Assembly (NCBI RefSeq): GCF_018863235.1
Contig: NZ_JAHKRS010000007.1
Coordinates: 1-64,000 of the forward strand
DNA from: Pseudomaricurvus albidus
GTDB taxonomy: Bacteria; Pseudomonadota; Gammaproteobacteria; Pseudomonadales; Cellvibrionaceae
Length of the DNA: 64,000 bases
Direction of reading: 5' to 3'
Every line of letters begins with the position of its first letter. The first letter of the stretch is position 1. Shown here piece after piece: positions 9,836 to 19,930 of this stretch. A program made the translations under genes and the position numbers. Under the pieces are notes generated by a model that worked only from the letters and a program-made list of their open reading frames with translations, was not told where the DNA came from and did not search any database.

Positions 9836-12541
9836 ATGGCAGAAGTAACAGTTAGCGAACTCGCTAAATCGGTAGGCACGTCGGAAGACCGTTTGCTTAA
9901 GCAGATGGCTGAAGCCGGCTTGGCACACACCAGCGTCGATGCCGTTGTATCCGATGAAGAAAAGCAGAAGTTGTTGGCCTTTCTGAAGACCAGCCACGGC
10001 GAATCCAGCGAAGCACCCAAGAAGATTACGCTTAAGCGCAAAACCACAACCACGCTGAAAACCGGCAGTGGCAGTGGACGTAAAACCGTAAACGTTGAAG
10101 TGCGCAAAAAACGCACTTACGTCAAGCGTGATGCTGAAGAAGTCGTAGCAGAAGCTCCTAAGACCGAAGCGCCGAAAGTGGAAGCTCCTGAAGAGCCGGA
10201 AGCGGTCGCCAAGCCTGAAGTTGTAGAAGTGCCTGCAGAAGAAGTCACTGCACCAGTGGCTGAAGTAGCCGAAGAGAAAGCCGCTGCGGTCGAAGAGGTT
10301 ACTGAAACCCCTGAGCCAGAACCTGTTGCCGAAGCACCCAAGACGACTCCAAGTAGCCTGGTAGACGATGCCGAAGAGAAACGCATTGCCGCTATGACAG
10401 CTCGCCGCAAGGCCGAGGAAGAAGAGCGTCAGGCCAAGCGTAAGAAGGCTGAGTCCAAGGCGAAAGCTGACACGGCCAAGCCTGAATTGAGCGAAGCTGA
10501 AATGCGTGCCGAGGCTGAAGCAAATGCCTTGAAAGCACAGCAGGAAGAAGAAAAAGGCAAACACGGCAAGAAGAAAGAAAAGCATGTCGCTGCAGACGAT
10601 GTTGAAGAATTGCCGCGTAAGAAAGCCGCTAAAGCAATCAAAGGCGTTGGGCCGAAGAAAACAAACAAAGTTGCTCTGTTGAGTGAGTTGGACGAGGAAG
10701 AAACAGAAGGCGGCGGAAGACGCCGCAAAGGTTCTCGTCCTTCCATTAAATTGACCAACAAACACGGTTTTAAACGGCCGACAGGAAAAATTGTGCATGA
10801 TGTCCCCGTTCCCGAAAGCATAACCGTCTCTGATCTCGCCCAGCGTATGAACGTCAAGGGCGGTGAAGTGGTCAAAACCCTGATGAAGATGGGCATTATG
10901 GCAACCATCAATCAGGTGCTGGATCAGGAGACGTCTCAGTTACTGGTGGAAGAGTTGGGTCACAACCCGGTTCTGGTTACCGGTAACGAGAAAGAAGAAG
11001 CACTGGAAGAGTCCATCGTGAGTGAAGGTGAAATGAAGTCCCGTGCTCCGGTAGTGACTGTCATGGGTCACGTTGACCACGGTAAAACTTCTCTGCTGGA
11101 CTACATCCGTAACACCAAAGTGGTCAGCGGAGAAGCCGGCGGTATTACCCAGCACATCGGTGCTTACCGGGTGAAAACTGACAAGGGCGAAATTGCTTTC
11201 CTGGATACTCCTGGACACGCCGCATTCACCTCCATGCGTGCCCGCGGTGCTCAGTGTACCGATGTTGTAATTCTGGTTGTTGCCGCCGATGATGGCGTTA
11301 TGCCTCAGACCGAAGAAGCCGTTCAGCACGCTCGTGCAGCCGGTGTTCCTCTGGTGGTTGCGGTCAACAAATGTGATAAAGAATCGGCTGATCCCGATCG
11401 TGTGAAGAACGAGCTGGCCGCGAAAGATGTTATCCCTGAAGATTGGGGTGGCGATGTTCAGTTTGTGAATGTGTCGGCCCACACTGGCGAAGGTATTGAT
11501 GAGCTGCTGGAAGCAGTGTCTCTGCAAGCCGAACTGCTGGAACTGGAAGCACCTGTGGGTGTTCCTGCTCGCGGGGTTGTGATTGAGTCCCGTATGGATA
11601 AAGGCCGCGGTGTGGTTGCCACGGTTCTGGTTCAGGCGGGTGAGCTGAAGAAAGGCGATATCATTCTGGCCGGTCAAAGTTATGGTCGTGTTCGTGCCAT
11701 GACCAATGAGCTGGGCAAGCAGATTGCCGAGGCTGGCCCTTCCACTCCGGTAGAGATTCTGGGTCTGGATGCAGCGCCGGATGCCGGTGACGAATTTGTT
11801 GTAGCGCCAAACGAGCGTAAGGCTCGTGAAGTGGCTGAGCACCGTGCCGACCGTGCACGTCAGCAACGTCAGGAGCGTCAGCAGGCGGCCAAGCTGGAAA
11901 ACATGTTCGCCAACATGGGCGCCAACGAGCAGAAGATTCTGCCAATCGTACTGAAGACCGATGTGCGTGGTTCTCTGGAAGCGATTCAATCTGCATTGAT
12001 GGATATCGGTAACGAAGAAGTTCAGGTCAACGTGATCGTATCCGGTGTCGGTGGCATCACCGAAAACGACGTCAACCTGGCGCTGTCTTCCGGTGCGATC
12101 GTCATTGGCTTTAACGTTCGTGCTGATGGCTCTGCCCGTAAGCTGGCCGAGGCCGAGTCTGTTGAGATTCGCTACTACAGCATCATTTATCAGCTGCTGG
12201 ATGAAGTGAAAGACGCTCTGGCGGGTATGCTGGATCCAGAACGCGTAGAAGAGATTGTCGGTATTGCCGATGTGCGTGAAGTGTTCCGTTCACCGAAGTT
12301 TGGTCAGGTTGCAGGCTGTATGGTTGTTGAAGGTACTGTGTATCGCAGCAAGCCTATCCGCGTACTGCGCGACAACGTCGTAATCTACGAAGGCGAACTG
12401 GAATCACTGCGTCGTTTCAAAGACGATGTGAACGAAGTCCGCAACGGTGTCGAGTGTGGTATCGGTGTTAAAGACTATGACGTAAAAGTCGGCGATCAAA
12501 TCGAAGTCTTTGATGTCAAAGAGGTTGCTCGCGAGTTGTAA
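9836..12541 (+). CDS. infB: Translation initiation factor IF-2
   Basis: GTPase that delivers fMet-tRNA to the 30S P site and promotes subunit joining. The 901-residue protein has an N-terminal IF2_N helix bundle (about 1-55), a long charged Ala/Glu/Lys linker (about 60-320) of low complexity, a second IF2_N domain near 330, then the G domain with GHVDHGKT (about 410), the DTPGH switch and NKCDKE, followed by the EF-Tu-like domains II-IV. ATG 9836 has a GGGGAG upstream. Confidence 0.97.
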   Translation: MAEVTVSELAKSVGTSEDRLLKQMAEAGLAHTSVDAVVSDEEKQKLLAFLKTSHGESSEAPKKITLKRKTTTTLKTGSGSGRKTVNVEVRKKRTYVKRDAEEVVAEAPKTEAPKVEAPEEPEAVAKPEVVEVPAEEVTAPVAEVAEEKAAAVEEVTETPEPEPVAEAPKTTPSSLVDDAEEKRIAAMTARRKAEEEERQAKRKKAESKAKADTAKPELSEAEMRAEAEANALKAQQEEEKGKHGKKKEKHVAADDVEELPRKKAAKAIKGVGPKKTNKVALLSELDEEETEGGGRRRKGSRPSIKLTNKHGFKRPTGKIVHDVPVPESITVSDLAQRMNVKGGEVVKTLMKMGIMATINQVLDQETSQLLVEELGHNPVLVTGNEKEEALEESIVSEGEMKSRAPVVTVMGHVDHGKTSLLDYIRNTKVVSGEAGGITQHIGAYRVKTDKGEIAFLDTPGHAAFTSMRARGAQCTDVVILVVAADDGVMPQTEEAVQHARAAGVPLVVAVNKCDKESADPDRVKNELAAKDVIPEDWGGDVQFVNVSAHTGEGIDELLEAVSLQAELLELEAPVGVPARGVVIESRMDKGRGVVATVLVQAGELKKGDIILAGQSYGRVRAMTNELGKQIAEAGPSTPVEILGLDAAPDAGDEFVVAPNERKAREVAEHRADRARQQRQERQQAAKLENMFANMGANEQKILPIVLKTDVRGSLEAIQSALMDIGNEEVQVNVIVSGVGGITENDVNLALSSGAIVIGFNVRADGSARKLAEAESVEIRYYSIIYQLLDEVKDALAGMLDPERVEEIVGIADVREVFRSPKFGQVAGCMVVEGTVYRSKPIRVLRDNVVIYEGELESLRRFKDDVNEVRNGVECGIGVKDYDVKVGDQIEVFDVKEVAREL

Positions 12542-12568
12542 GAGTCGCGTCGCTTCTGATTTTCGGAT

Positions 12569-12599
12569 AAGCGAGTCGTCCTGGGGCGCCTCGCTTTTC
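12569..12599 (+). terminator. Weak terminator-like hairpin after infB
   Basis: AAGCGAG (12569-12575) pairs with CTCGCTT (12590-12596), followed by a short TTTTCT. The T run is poor, so this may only reduce read-through from infB into rbfA, or stabilise the mRNA end. Confidence 0.45.
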
Positions 12600-12652
12600 T
12601 GCACTGTGTAAGGTTGATTTAGGCGCATGTCGCCAAGGTAAAAGCAGATTGT

Positions 12653-13078
12653 ATGGCAAGAGAATTTAAGCGTACTGACCGTCTCGGAGACGCCGTCCAG
12701 CGTATTCTGGCTCAGCTGATTCAGGTGGAGGTTCGTGATCCGCGCATTGGAATGGTCAACATCAACGATGTTGTGGTCAGTCGCGATCTGTCTTTTGCGC
12801 GTGTCTACGTCACGTTTGTGGGCAAGGATACGGAAGAAGCCTGCCTGGAAGCTGCTGAAGCGCTGAACAAGGCCAGTGGTTTCCTGCGTTCCCAGCTGGC
12901 GAAAGAGCTGGATATCCGCACCACGCCCCGCCTGCAGTTTATTTATGACAAGACCTCTGTTCAGGGGCAGCACTTGTCACAACTGATCGACAAGGCTGTC
13001 CGACAGGATCAGAGCACAAAAGGTCAGGATGACTCTCAAGAGAATCACAGAGCGTCAGACGACGACTCCGGAGAGTAA
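12653..13078 (+). CDS. rbfA: Ribosome-binding factor A
   Basis: Binds the 30S subunit near helix 1 of 16S rRNA and supports its late maturation and cold adaptation. The KH-like fold is visible as FKRTDRLGDAVQRILAQLI, VRDPRIGMVNINDVVVSRDLSFARVYVTF and the RTTPRLQFIYDKT stretch near residue 105. The C-terminal 25 residues are an acidic, polar tail beyond the conserved domain. Three bases separate it from truB. Confidence 0.95.
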   Translation: MAREFKRTDRLGDAVQRILAQLIQVEVRDPRIGMVNINDVVVSRDLSFARVYVTFVGKDTEEACLEAAEALNKASGFLRSQLAKELDIRTTPRLQFIYDKTSVQGQHLSQLIDKAVRQDQSTKGQDDSQENHRASDDDSGE

Positions 13079-13081
13079 ACC

Positions 13082-14029
13082 TTGGGTCGCAGAAGAAAAG
13101 GCCGCCCCGTCAGCGGCGTGCTGTTGTTGAATAAGCCCTCTGGCATGACCTCCAATGATGCCTTGCAACAGGCCAAGCGCTTGTTTTACGTGGCCAAAGC
13201 GGGTCATACCGGCAGCCTGGATCCCCTGGCGACCGGTGTCTTGCCGCTGTGTTTCGGTGAAGCCACCAAATTCTCCCAATTTTTGCTGGATGCAGACAAA
13301 CGCTACCGCACCACCTACCGGTTGGGAGCTTTTACCACCACCGGAGACGTGGATGGTGAGTTGCTGGAGCAGGTGAGTGCCGCGCACATCACCCGCGAGC
13401 AGATTCTCCAGGAGCTGGAAGTCTTTAAGGGTGATATCGAGCAGGTGCCGCCAATGTATTCGGCACTCAAGCACAATGGTGAGCCCCTGTATAAGCTGGC
13501 CCGTCAGGGGATCGAAATCGAACGTCCCGCCAGGCCTGTGACCATCTACAGCATCGAGCTTCTGGATTTCCGCGCCGGTGAGCAGGCCGAGGTGGATCTG
13601 GATATCCGTTGCAGCAAGGGTACTTACATTCGCTCCATCGCTGAAGATTTGGGCAAAGCCCTCGGGTGTGGTGCCCATGTGGCGGTGCTTCACCGCTCAG
13701 AATCTGGCCCGTTTGAGGAGTCGGCGACAGTCTCTCTGGATGAGTTGCGTGAAGAGCGTGGTGAGGGGCTGGCAGAGCTGCTGGATCATCATCTGCTGCC
13801 CACCGATGCCCCGGTACAGGAGCTGCCGTCAATGGCGCTTGAAGACACATCTGCCTACTACTTTCGCCTTGGAAACCCCGTGATGGACCCTCAGGTCTAT
13901 CGTATTGGCGACGAAGGTGATATGGTGCGCGTCTTCGCCGAAAATGGTGATTTTTTAGGCATTGGTGTCCTGGACGACGAAGGTCGTGTGGCACCAAAGC
14001 GTTTGGTGGTTCAGCCTGCCGCGGACTGA
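13082..14029 (+). CDS. truB: tRNA pseudouridine(55) synthase TruB
   Basis: Makes the universal pseudouridine 55 in the T-arm of tRNAs. The catalytic aspartate lies in GHTGSLDPLATGVLP (about residue 47), after the family's LLLNKPSGMTSND N-terminus; YRTTYRLG and RCSKGTYIRS follow. At 315 residues it equals the E. coli length and includes the C-terminal PUA-like part. The start is TTG at 13082, three bases after rbfA; no better in-frame start covers the conserved N-terminus. Confidence 0.95.
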   Translation: MGRRRKGRPVSGVLLLNKPSGMTSNDALQQAKRLFYVAKAGHTGSLDPLATGVLPLCFGEATKFSQFLLDADKRYRTTYRLGAFTTTGDVDGELLEQVSAAHITREQILQELEVFKGDIEQVPPMYSALKHNGEPLYKLARQGIEIERPARPVTIYSIELLDFRAGEQAEVDLDIRCSKGTYIRSIAEDLGKALGCGAHVAVLHRSESGPFEESATVSLDELREERGEGLAELLDHHLLPTDAPVQELPSMALEDTSAYYFRLGNPVMDPQVYRIGDEGDMVRVFAENGDFLGIGVLDDEGRVAPKRLVVQPAAD

Positions 14030-14184
14030 TGGCGATTGCGTCGTCTCGGAGGTTCTGGTTACCACCCAGAATTAGTCCATAGACGCTGTTTATCAGTGTT
14101 TTTGGGTTGATAGCTAGCCGGTCTGTAAATATGCACGGGCCTGGCTGGATTCTTTTATAGGCATATTATTATGAGGAAAAGACT

Positions 14185-14454
14185 ATGGCACTGAGTGCTG
14201 CGCAAAAAGCTGAAATCGTAAAAGACTTTCAACAAGCCGAAGGTGATACCGGATCTCCTGAAGTACAAGTAGCTTTGTTGACTTTCAACATCAACAAGCT
14301 GCAAGGTCACTTCGCTGATCACAAGCAGGATCACCACTCACGCCGCGGCCTGATCCGCATGGTAAACCAGCGTCGTAAGCTGCTGGACTACCTGAAGGGT
14401 AAGGACGTTAATCGCTATGCTGCTCTGATCCAGAAACTGGGTCTGCGTCGCTAA
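14185..14454 (+). CDS. rpsO: 30S ribosomal protein S15
   Basis: Primary binder of the 16S rRNA central domain. The 89-residue length is exactly typical, with the conserved [45 protein letters not shown] and IQKLGLRR segments. ATG 14185 follows AGGAAA. The 155-base gap after truB probably holds its own promoter and, by analogy with E. coli, an autoregulatory mRNA structure, but I could not define either with confidence. Confidence 0.97.
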   Translation: MALSAAQKAEIVKDFQQAEGDTGSPEVQVALLTFNINKLQGHFADHKQDHHSRRGLIRMVNQRRKLLDYLKGKDVNRYAALIQKLGLRR

Positions 14455-14462
14455 GTGACAGA

Positions 14463-14489
14463 AGTGCCCGCTGATGCGGGCACTTTTTT
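14463..14489 (+). terminator. rpsO terminator
   Basis: AGTGCCCG (14463-14470) pairs with CGGGCACT (14477-14484) around CTGATG, followed by a T run. It lies eight bases after the rpsO stop. Confidence 0.9.
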
Positions 14490-14850
14490 ATTTTTCCAAC
14501 AGTATTTGCCGGTCAGATGGGCTTTTGGGCCGATCGGTTCCTGCAACTACTGGGCAGAATTCTCTAGGTGCCTGGCTCGCTGATAAACAGCTTGTTTCGA
14601 TACGAACCAGCCCTGTTGAAACTGTGTTAATGCGTAGATATCGATGTTGATACCGGTGACCATCATTGCTGGTCACTCTGTTAAAGGGCGAAGCATCGGA
14701 TTGGCGGCAACACAGTGCACTAAACTCCGGATGGGCCTCAGTCTGACGAATAGTCAGCATCGGTTTCGGATCAGGGTTTAGGCCAAGAAAGTTTGAACGA
14801 AAAAACACATAGAAAGTAAACGTAAGTTAAGAAAACATAAGGAAAATGTC
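14490..14850 (+). other. pnp leader region, no gene
   Basis: This 361-base gap between the rpsO terminator and pnp has no convincing coding frame; the minus-strand frame across it resembles nothing. It contains one small hairpin, GTGACC (14656-14661) with GGTCAC (14671-14676). In E. coli the same gap holds the RNase III-cleaved hairpin used in PNPase autoregulation; a long stem of that kind was not evident here by eye. Confidence 0.5.
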
Positions 14851-17001
14851 GTGAATCCCGTCATTAAAACCTTTCAATACGGAAGCGATACCGTCACTCT
14901 GGAGACTGGCCGCATAGCGCGTCAGGCTACCGGTGCTGTGATGGTTACCATCGGCGATACTCAAGTACTGACTACTGTAGTAGGTGCCAAAAGTGCAAAA
15001 GAAGGTCAGGATTTCTTCCCCCTGTCTGTGCATTACATCGAAAAAGCCTACGCTGCGGGTAAAATTCCCGGTGGCTTCTTCAAGCGTGAAGGCCGTCCGA
15101 GCGAAAAAGAAACTCTGACTTCCCGTCTGATCGACCGTCCAATTCGTCCACTGTTTCCTAACGGTTACATGAACGAAGTTCAGGTAGTTTGTACCGTAAT
15201 GTCCGCCGACAAGAACGTCGATCCGGATATTGCTGCCATGATCGGTACTTCTGCCGCTCTGGCGATTTCCGGTATTCCATTCAACGGCCCAATCGGTGCT
15301 GCCCGTGTTGGTTACACTCAGCAAGACGGTTACCTGTTGAACCCGGGTTACGATGTTCTGGCCGAGTCTGAGCTGGACATGGTGGTTGCCGGTACCCAGG
15401 ACGCTGTCCTGATGGTTGAATCCGAAGCCAGCGAGCTGCCGGAAGACATCATGCTGGGCGCTGTACTCTATGCTCACCAGGAGCTGCAAGCGGTTGTTCA
15501 GGCAGTGAATGAGCTGGCCAAAGACGCCGGTAAGCCAGCCTGGGAGTGGACTCCTGAGCCAGAGAAGACCGAGCTTAAAGCGGCGGTAGCCGAAGCTTTC
15601 GGTGCACAAATTAAAGAAGCCTACAAAATCACTGACAAAATGCAGCGTTACACCCGTCTGGGTGAGTTGCGCGATGCGGCCGTTGAACAATTGTCCAGCG
15701 ACACCGTTAGCAGTGATGACGTGAAAGGCGTATTCAGCAAGCTGGAGAAGCAGACCGTTCGTCAGAGCGTGGTTGCCGGCGAGCCGCGTATTGATGGTCG
15801 CGATACCAAAACCGTACGTCCGATCCAGGTTGAAGTTGGAACCTTGCCAAAGACTCACGGTTCTGCTCTGTTTACCCGTGGTGAAACTCAGGCCATCGTT
15901 GTTGCCACTCTGGGTTCTGCCCGTGATGCACAGATGATCGATGCACTGGAAGGTTCTCGTCGCGATCCGTTCATGCTGCACTACAACTTCCCTCCTTACT
16001 CTGTAGGTGAAGCGGGTCGTATGGGTGGTACCGGTCGTCGTGAGATTGGTCACGGTCGTCTGGCCCGTCGCGGTGTAGCGGCTGTTCTGCCAAAAGAAGA
16101 GGAATTCCCTTACTCCATCCGTGTGGTGAGTGAGATTACTGAATCCAACGGTTCATCCTCCATGGCTTCTGTATGTGGTTCTTCACTGGCTCTGATGGAC
16201 GCTGGTGTACCTCTGAAAGCACCTGTAGCCGGTATTGCCATGGGTCTGGTGAAAGAAGACAACGGCTTCGCAGTTCTGACCGATATCCTGGGTGACGAAG
16301 ACCACCTGGGTGACATGGACTTTAAAGTAGCCGGTACTGCCGACGGCATCACTGCCCTGCAGATGGATATCAAAATCGAAGGTATCACCGAAGAGATCAT
16401 GGAAATTGCTCTGGCACAGGCGCTGCAGGCTCGTCTGCACATCCTCGCCGAGATGAACAAAGTGATCGACAAGTCTCGCGATGGCGTGGCTTCGACTGCT
16501 CCTCAGTTTGAAACCATCAAGGTTCATCCTGACAAGATCCGTGACATCATCGGTAAAGGCGGCGCCACTATTCGTTCCATTACTGAAGAGACTGGCGCGT
16601 CTGTAGACATTGATGACGATGGCACTGTGAAGATTTACGGTGAAAGCACTGAATCGCTGCAAGCGGCTCTGGATCGCATCGGTGAAATCACTGCAGAAGC
16701 TGAGATCGGTGAGATCTACGAAGGTAAAGTGGTTCGCATTGTGGACTTCGGTGCATTCGTTAACTTCCTGCCCGGCAAAGATGGTCTGGTCCACATTTCA
16801 CAAATCGCTGAAGAGCGTGTGAACAGCGTCACTGACTACCTGAGTGAAGGTCAGATGGTGCGTGTGAAGTGTCTGGATGTGGATCAGCGCGGTCGCATCA
16901 AGCTGTCCATCAAAGAGGCTCTTCGCGATGAAGCGCCTGCGGAAGAGGCCCCTGCAGAAGCACCTGCTGAGGCCCCGGCCGACGATTCAGCTGAGAAGTA
17001 A
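14851..17001 (+). CDS. pnp: Polyribonucleotide nucleotidyltransferase (PNPase)
   Basis: Phosphorolytic 3'-5' exoribonuclease and degradosome component. The order is RNase PH domain 1 (about 1-145), helical linker, RNase PH domain 2 (about 310-550, with the catalytic [19 protein letters not shown] region), KH domain with [10 protein letters not shown] (about 567), and S1 domain (about 622-690, [18 protein letters not shown]). An Ala/Pro/Glu repeat tail ends the 716-residue protein. The start is GTG with AAGGAAA upstream. Confidence 0.97.
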   Translation: MNPVIKTFQYGSDTVTLETGRIARQATGAVMVTIGDTQVLTTVVGAKSAKEGQDFFPLSVHYIEKAYAAGKIPGGFFKREGRPSEKETLTSRLIDRPIRPLFPNGYMNEVQVVCTVMSADKNVDPDIAAMIGTSAALAISGIPFNGPIGAARVGYTQQDGYLLNPGYDVLAESELDMVVAGTQDAVLMVESEASELPEDIMLGAVLYAHQELQAVVQAVNELAKDAGKPAWEWTPEPEKTELKAAVAEAFGAQIKEAYKITDKMQRYTRLGELRDAAVEQLSSDTVSSDDVKGVFSKLEKQTVRQSVVAGEPRIDGRDTKTVRPIQVEVGTLPKTHGSALFTRGETQAIVVATLGSARDAQMIDALEGSRRDPFMLHYNFPPYSVGEAGRMGGTGRREIGHGRLARRGVAAVLPKEEEFPYSIRVVSEITESNGSSSMASVCGSSLALMDAGVPLKAPVAGIAMGLVKEDNGFAVLTDILGDEDHLGDMDFKVAGTADGITALQMDIKIEGITEEIMEIALAQALQARLHILAEMNKVIDKSRDGVASTAPQFETIKVHPDKIRDIIGKGGATIRSITEETGASVDIDDDGTVKIYGESTESLQAALDRIGEITAEAEIGEIYEGKVVRIVDFGAFVNFLPGKDGLVHISQIAEERVNSVTDYLSEGQMVRVKCLDVDQRGRIKLSIKEALRDEAPAEEAPAEAPAEAPADDSAEK

Positions 17002-17015
17002 TTCTCCGCAGGATA

Positions 17016-17045
17016 GAAAAAGCCCGCTTTATGCGGGCTTTTTTG
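17016..17045 (+). terminator. pnp terminator
   Basis: AAAAAGCCCGC pairs with GCGGGCTTTTT around TTTAT, followed by more T. It is near-symmetric, but purU ends 60 bases further on with no terminator of its own, so it may serve both convergent genes. Confidence 0.92.
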
Positions 17046-17103
17046 TGCCTGCCGTTTAGGCAGACATTCTGAGTTAATTTAAAAGACTGGCTTAGAAGAG
17101 GGC

Positions 17104-17964
17104 TTATCGACGGAAAACCACCGTGCGATGTCCGTTTAACAGGACTCTCTGTTCGGCATGCCAGCGCACGGCGCGAAACAGGACAACACTTTCGATGTCG
17201 TGGCCGATCTCTACCAGTTCTTCCGGGGTATTGTTGTGCGAGACACGTTCCACTTCCTGCTCGATGATAGGCCCCTCATCCAGGTCTGAGGTGACAAAGT
17301 GGGCTGTGGCTCCAATCAGCTTCACGCCGCGGTCATAGGCCTGATGATAGGGCTTGGCGCCTTTGAAGCCGGGCAGGAACGAGTGGTGAATGTTGATGGC
17401 TCGTCCCGAGAGTTTCTCACACATGTCATTCGACAGAATTTGCATGTAGCGCGCCAGGATCAGCAGGTCAGCATCGGTATCGCTGATCACTTTCAGTATC
17501 TGGGCTTCCTGAGCCGCTTTGGTGTCGGGTGTCACCGGAAGGTGGTGGTAGGGCACGTTATACCATTCCACCAGATCCCGCATGTCGTTATGGTTAGAAA
17601 CCACCGCGACGATATCCACCGGCAGGGTACCCGCCTTCCACTTGTGTAACAGGGTGTTCAGGCAGTGCCCCCAGCGGGAGACCGCGATCACGACCTTGGG
17701 CTTGACGCCAAGATCCCTCAGTTCCCAACACATTTGATCCGTGCCTTTGAGCTGGCTGAATATCTCTTTCAGTTGATCCAGCGGCGTGGCCTTATCACTG
17801 ACCGGCGCCAGTTCCGTGCGCATAAAAAAGCGCTTCTCCTGGCGGTCTTCAAATTGGGAGGATTCTTCAATGTTGTAGTTGTGTTGAGCCAGAAAAGCCG
17901 TGACATCGGCAACAATGCCGTGCCGATCAGGGCAGCTCAAGGTGAGAACCAGGCGTTGTGTCAT
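17104..17964 (-). CDS. purU: Formyltetrahydrofolate deformylase
   Basis: Hydrolyses 10-formyl-THF to formate and THF, balancing one-carbon pools and supplying formate for PurT. An N-terminal ACT domain (about 1-85, starting LVLTLSCPDRHGIVADVTAFL) is followed by the formyltransferase fold with INIHHSFLPGFKGAKPYHQAY (first 20 shown in part) and the late DLDEGPIIEQ segment. The catalytic Asn-His-Asp set appears preserved, with the family's GHDIES near the end. Length 286 is typical. It is convergent with pnp. Confidence 0.95.
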   Translation of the reverse strand: MTQRLVLTLSCPDRHGIVADVTAFLAQHNYNIEESSQFEDRQEKRFFMRTELAPVSDKATPLDQLKEIFSQLKGTDQMCWELRDLGVKPKVVIAVSRWGHCLNTLLHKWKAGTLPVDIVAVVSNHNDMRDLVEWYNVPYHHLPVTPDTKAAQEAQILKVISDTDADLLILARYMQILSNDMCEKLSGRAINIHHSFLPGFKGAKPYHQAYDRGVKLIGATAHFVTSDLDEGPIIEQEVERVSHNNTPEELVEIGHDIESVVLFRAVRWHAEQRVLLNGHRTVVFRR

Positions 17965-18213
17965 GGAAAAGTAGTCTTAATCAGATGGTTCAATAGGGAG
18001 ACGGGTCGTTAATGGCTGAGCCGTAGTTAACGAGCGCAGTCTGCAAGACCGCTACCTTAGCACGGCTGCCATATTTCATCATAATCTTTCGCTGCATTGT
18101 CTTTTTTCATCCCTTGGGGTGCCTTAATCAGAGCGTTTAATAACACTCAAGCAAAGGCGGTTCTGGGCGCAAGCGCAGAAAAATTGTATTAATACCTACA
18201 AGGAACCAAGTCA

Positions 18214-18927
18214 ATGAAAAAAATGATTGTAATGACCGTAGTGTGTGCAGTTTCTTCAATAGGCACATTGGCCCGTGCCGACGATCCAACTACCCCCTAT
18301 ACTGAATTCAAGCAGGGAACTGCCTTTACCGTGTCCGCAGTAGCGGGAGCAGTATTGGGTGGCCCCGTCGGGATGATGTTGGGAGCGTTGGGCGGTGCCT
18401 ATGTAGGTGACCAGCTAAAACAAGCGGATGAGGTTACGGATATGAGTGAATCATTGGCAACAGCCCAGGCAGAAGTAGAGCGGCTGCATCAGCAGCTGGC
18501 GTTCAGTCAGCAGCAGAGCGAAGATTTACAACAGCTGGCGATGGAAGCCATGGATCTGAAGATCCTGTTTCGTACGGGATCAGATACCTTGACCGAACAT
18601 GGGCAGCAGCGGGTCAAGGAATTGGCCGGTATGTTGAACAACTATCCAAAACTGAAAGTGCGTCTGGATGGCTATGCTGATCCCAGAGGCACGGACGAGT
18701 ACAACAATGTACTGTCGTATTATCGGGCTGAAGCCGTCAAGGAAGCGCTGATTGAAGCGGGTGTGAAAGAAGCCCGAATTGAGGCCTACAGTCACGGCTC
18801 CAGTAATTCCAAGGCCAAACGAGGGGATCTGCAGGCTTATGCCGCCGAGCGCAGAGTGGTCATCGAGGTGATGGTGGCTGGTGAAGCTCAAACCTTTGTG
18901 ATGTCGGATGCCGTTAACACTCAGTAA
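18214..18927 (+). CDS. OmpA-family envelope protein with glycine zipper
   Basis: An exported protein, probably anchoring the outer membrane to peptidoglycan. A signal peptide (about 1-22, ending ARA) is followed by a glycine-zipper segment (about 42-68, repeated GxxxG such as GGPVGMMLGALGG), a short coiled coil (about 80-110), and an OmpA C-terminal domain (about 120-225) with DPRGTDEYNNVLSYYRA binding residues. Size and order resemble the PdsO family linked to proteobacterial sortases, but no sortase or sorting-signal gene is in this window, so that name is only a possibility. SD AAGGA precedes the ATG. Confidence 0.8.
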   Translation: MKKMIVMTVVCAVSSIGTLARADDPTTPYTEFKQGTAFTVSAVAGAVLGGPVGMMLGALGGAYVGDQLKQADEVTDMSESLATAQAEVERLHQQLAFSQQQSEDLQQLAMEAMDLKILFRTGSDTLTEHGQQRVKELAGMLNNYPKLKVRLDGYADPRGTDEYNNVLSYYRAEAVKEALIEAGVKEARIEAYSHGSSNSKAKRGDLQAYAAERRVVIEVMVAGEAQTFVMSDAVNTQ

Positions 18928-18951
18928 AAGACCGACTCACTGGGAATCCAG

Positions 18952-18976
18952 AACCCGGCACCCAGCCGGGTTTTTA
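18952..18976 (+). terminator. Terminator after the OmpA-family gene
   Basis: AACCCGGC (18952-18959) pairs with GCCGGGTT (18965-18972), followed by TTTTA. Confidence 0.85.
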
Positions 18977-19115
18977 CGTTTGGCCAGCTGGAGTTCCCGG
19001 TGTCTGAAGCGGGGCAAAATACACGGAATTTCGTGTTTAAAGCGCCATTGTTGACGGTTTGATTTATACTGCGGTTTTAGCATTACCCTCAAAACTGACC
19101 CCACGAGATCGAAAA

Positions 19116-19478
19116 ATGGAACCGCTGTCGGATAACGTCGAAGAAAATCTGGATCGCTTTATTGTAGAGGCAATGGAGACCGGCTGTGTTTGGGCTCTCG
19201 AAGGCCCGGAAGGCTTTGCCTTGTGCCCCTCGGAAAACAGTGACGATATCGATGTCATGCCGTTCTGGTCTCAGCCCGAGTTTGCTCAGGCTGTGTGTGT
19301 CGAAGAATGGTCTATATACAAGCCGGTACCGGTAGCACTGGAAGAGTTCCTGGACGAGTGGGTGGATGGCATGCACGCCGATGTGGTTCTGGTGGGGGTC
19401 AACTGGACCGAAGAGCTGGATGGTATCGAAATGGAACCCCTGGATCTGGCGGAAGAATTCGACAGTGAAATGGGCTGA
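19116..19478 (+). CDS. DUF2750-family protein
   Basis: A 120-residue acidic cytoplasmic protein of unknown function. The pattern fits DUF2750: CVWALEGPEGFALCPS, an FWSQPEFAQ segment, EEWSIYKPVPVALEEFLDEW and a closing VVLVGVNW. ATG 19116 is preferred; the frame is open to a TTG at 19059, but that extension resembles nothing. No signal peptide or membrane segment is visible. It lies ahead of another small acidic/basic protein and the two may share a transcript. Confidence 0.72.
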   Translation: MEPLSDNVEENLDRFIVEAMETGCVWALEGPEGFALCPSENSDDIDVMPFWSQPEFAQAVCVEEWSIYKPVPVALEEFLDEWVDGMHADVVLVGVNWTEELDGIEMEPLDLAEEFDSEMG

Positions 19479-19659
19479 TCGACACATCGACGCGCTCTGG
19501 TCTGCCAATGTGGGGTCACAGGAGTTCCACGATCAGAGGTTGAGGCCACGACGTTTGCATAACTAATGGTAATCGTGATTACAAACTTATTTTGATGTAC
19601 AAGCGCTGGTGCGAGTTGCATATTCCGCTTCACAACAACCCCAAAGTGGAGTGAAGAAG

Positions 19660-19920
19660 GTGTCAAAAACTCGCAGTAGCCTTGATGATGATCTGTTTGA
19701 ATCCGATGGTGACTTTGAGTGCGAATTTCGTGAAACCCAGTACGAAAAACGAGAAAAGAATCGCCGTCAGACGGAAATTCGCCGCAGAATGGAAGATAAG
19801 CTGGAGCGTCGTCGCATGTCTGAGCAGTTGGGCATGTACCTGGACGATCTGGATCTCGATGACTACCCGGAGGAAGTTTTTTACGAACGTCCTGCCCGCG
19901 GTCACGAGTATCGAGGCTGA
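19660..19920 (+). CDS. PA3496-family small protein
   Basis: An 86-residue, highly charged helical protein. The run of Arg/Glu heptads (EKREKNRRQTEIRRRMED, then LERRRMSEQL) followed by an acidic DDLDLDDYPEE end is the pattern of the PA3496 family, named as a putative envelope-integrity factor. The start is set at GTG 19660 because GGAG lies eight bases upstream; a GTG at 19609 would add 17 residues without family support. Function is not known. Confidence 0.65.
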   Translation: MSKTRSSLDDDLFESDGDFECEFRETQYEKREKNRRQTEIRRRMEDKLERRRMSEQLGMYLDDLDLDDYPEEVFYERPARGHEYRG

Positions 19921-19930
19921 TAACAGAGTT

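Noticed and set aside
9575-10798. Minus-strand frame of 407 codons across nusA and infB
   Set aside because: Phe/Cys/Leu-rich sequence from reading the charged IF-2 linker backwards; no protein family fits.
14488-14808. Minus-strand frame of 106 codons between rpsO and pnp
   Set aside because: No recognisable motif, odd composition, and it lies in the conserved pnp leader position.
14827-16053. Minus-strand frame of 408 codons inside pnp
   Set aside because: Antisense to PNPase, with Thr/Gly/Asn-rich shadow composition and no family match.
19051-19070. Sigma-70 promoter TTGACG with TATACT before the DUF2750 gene
   Set aside because: The two hexamers are only eight bases apart, which cannot form a sigma-70 promoter.
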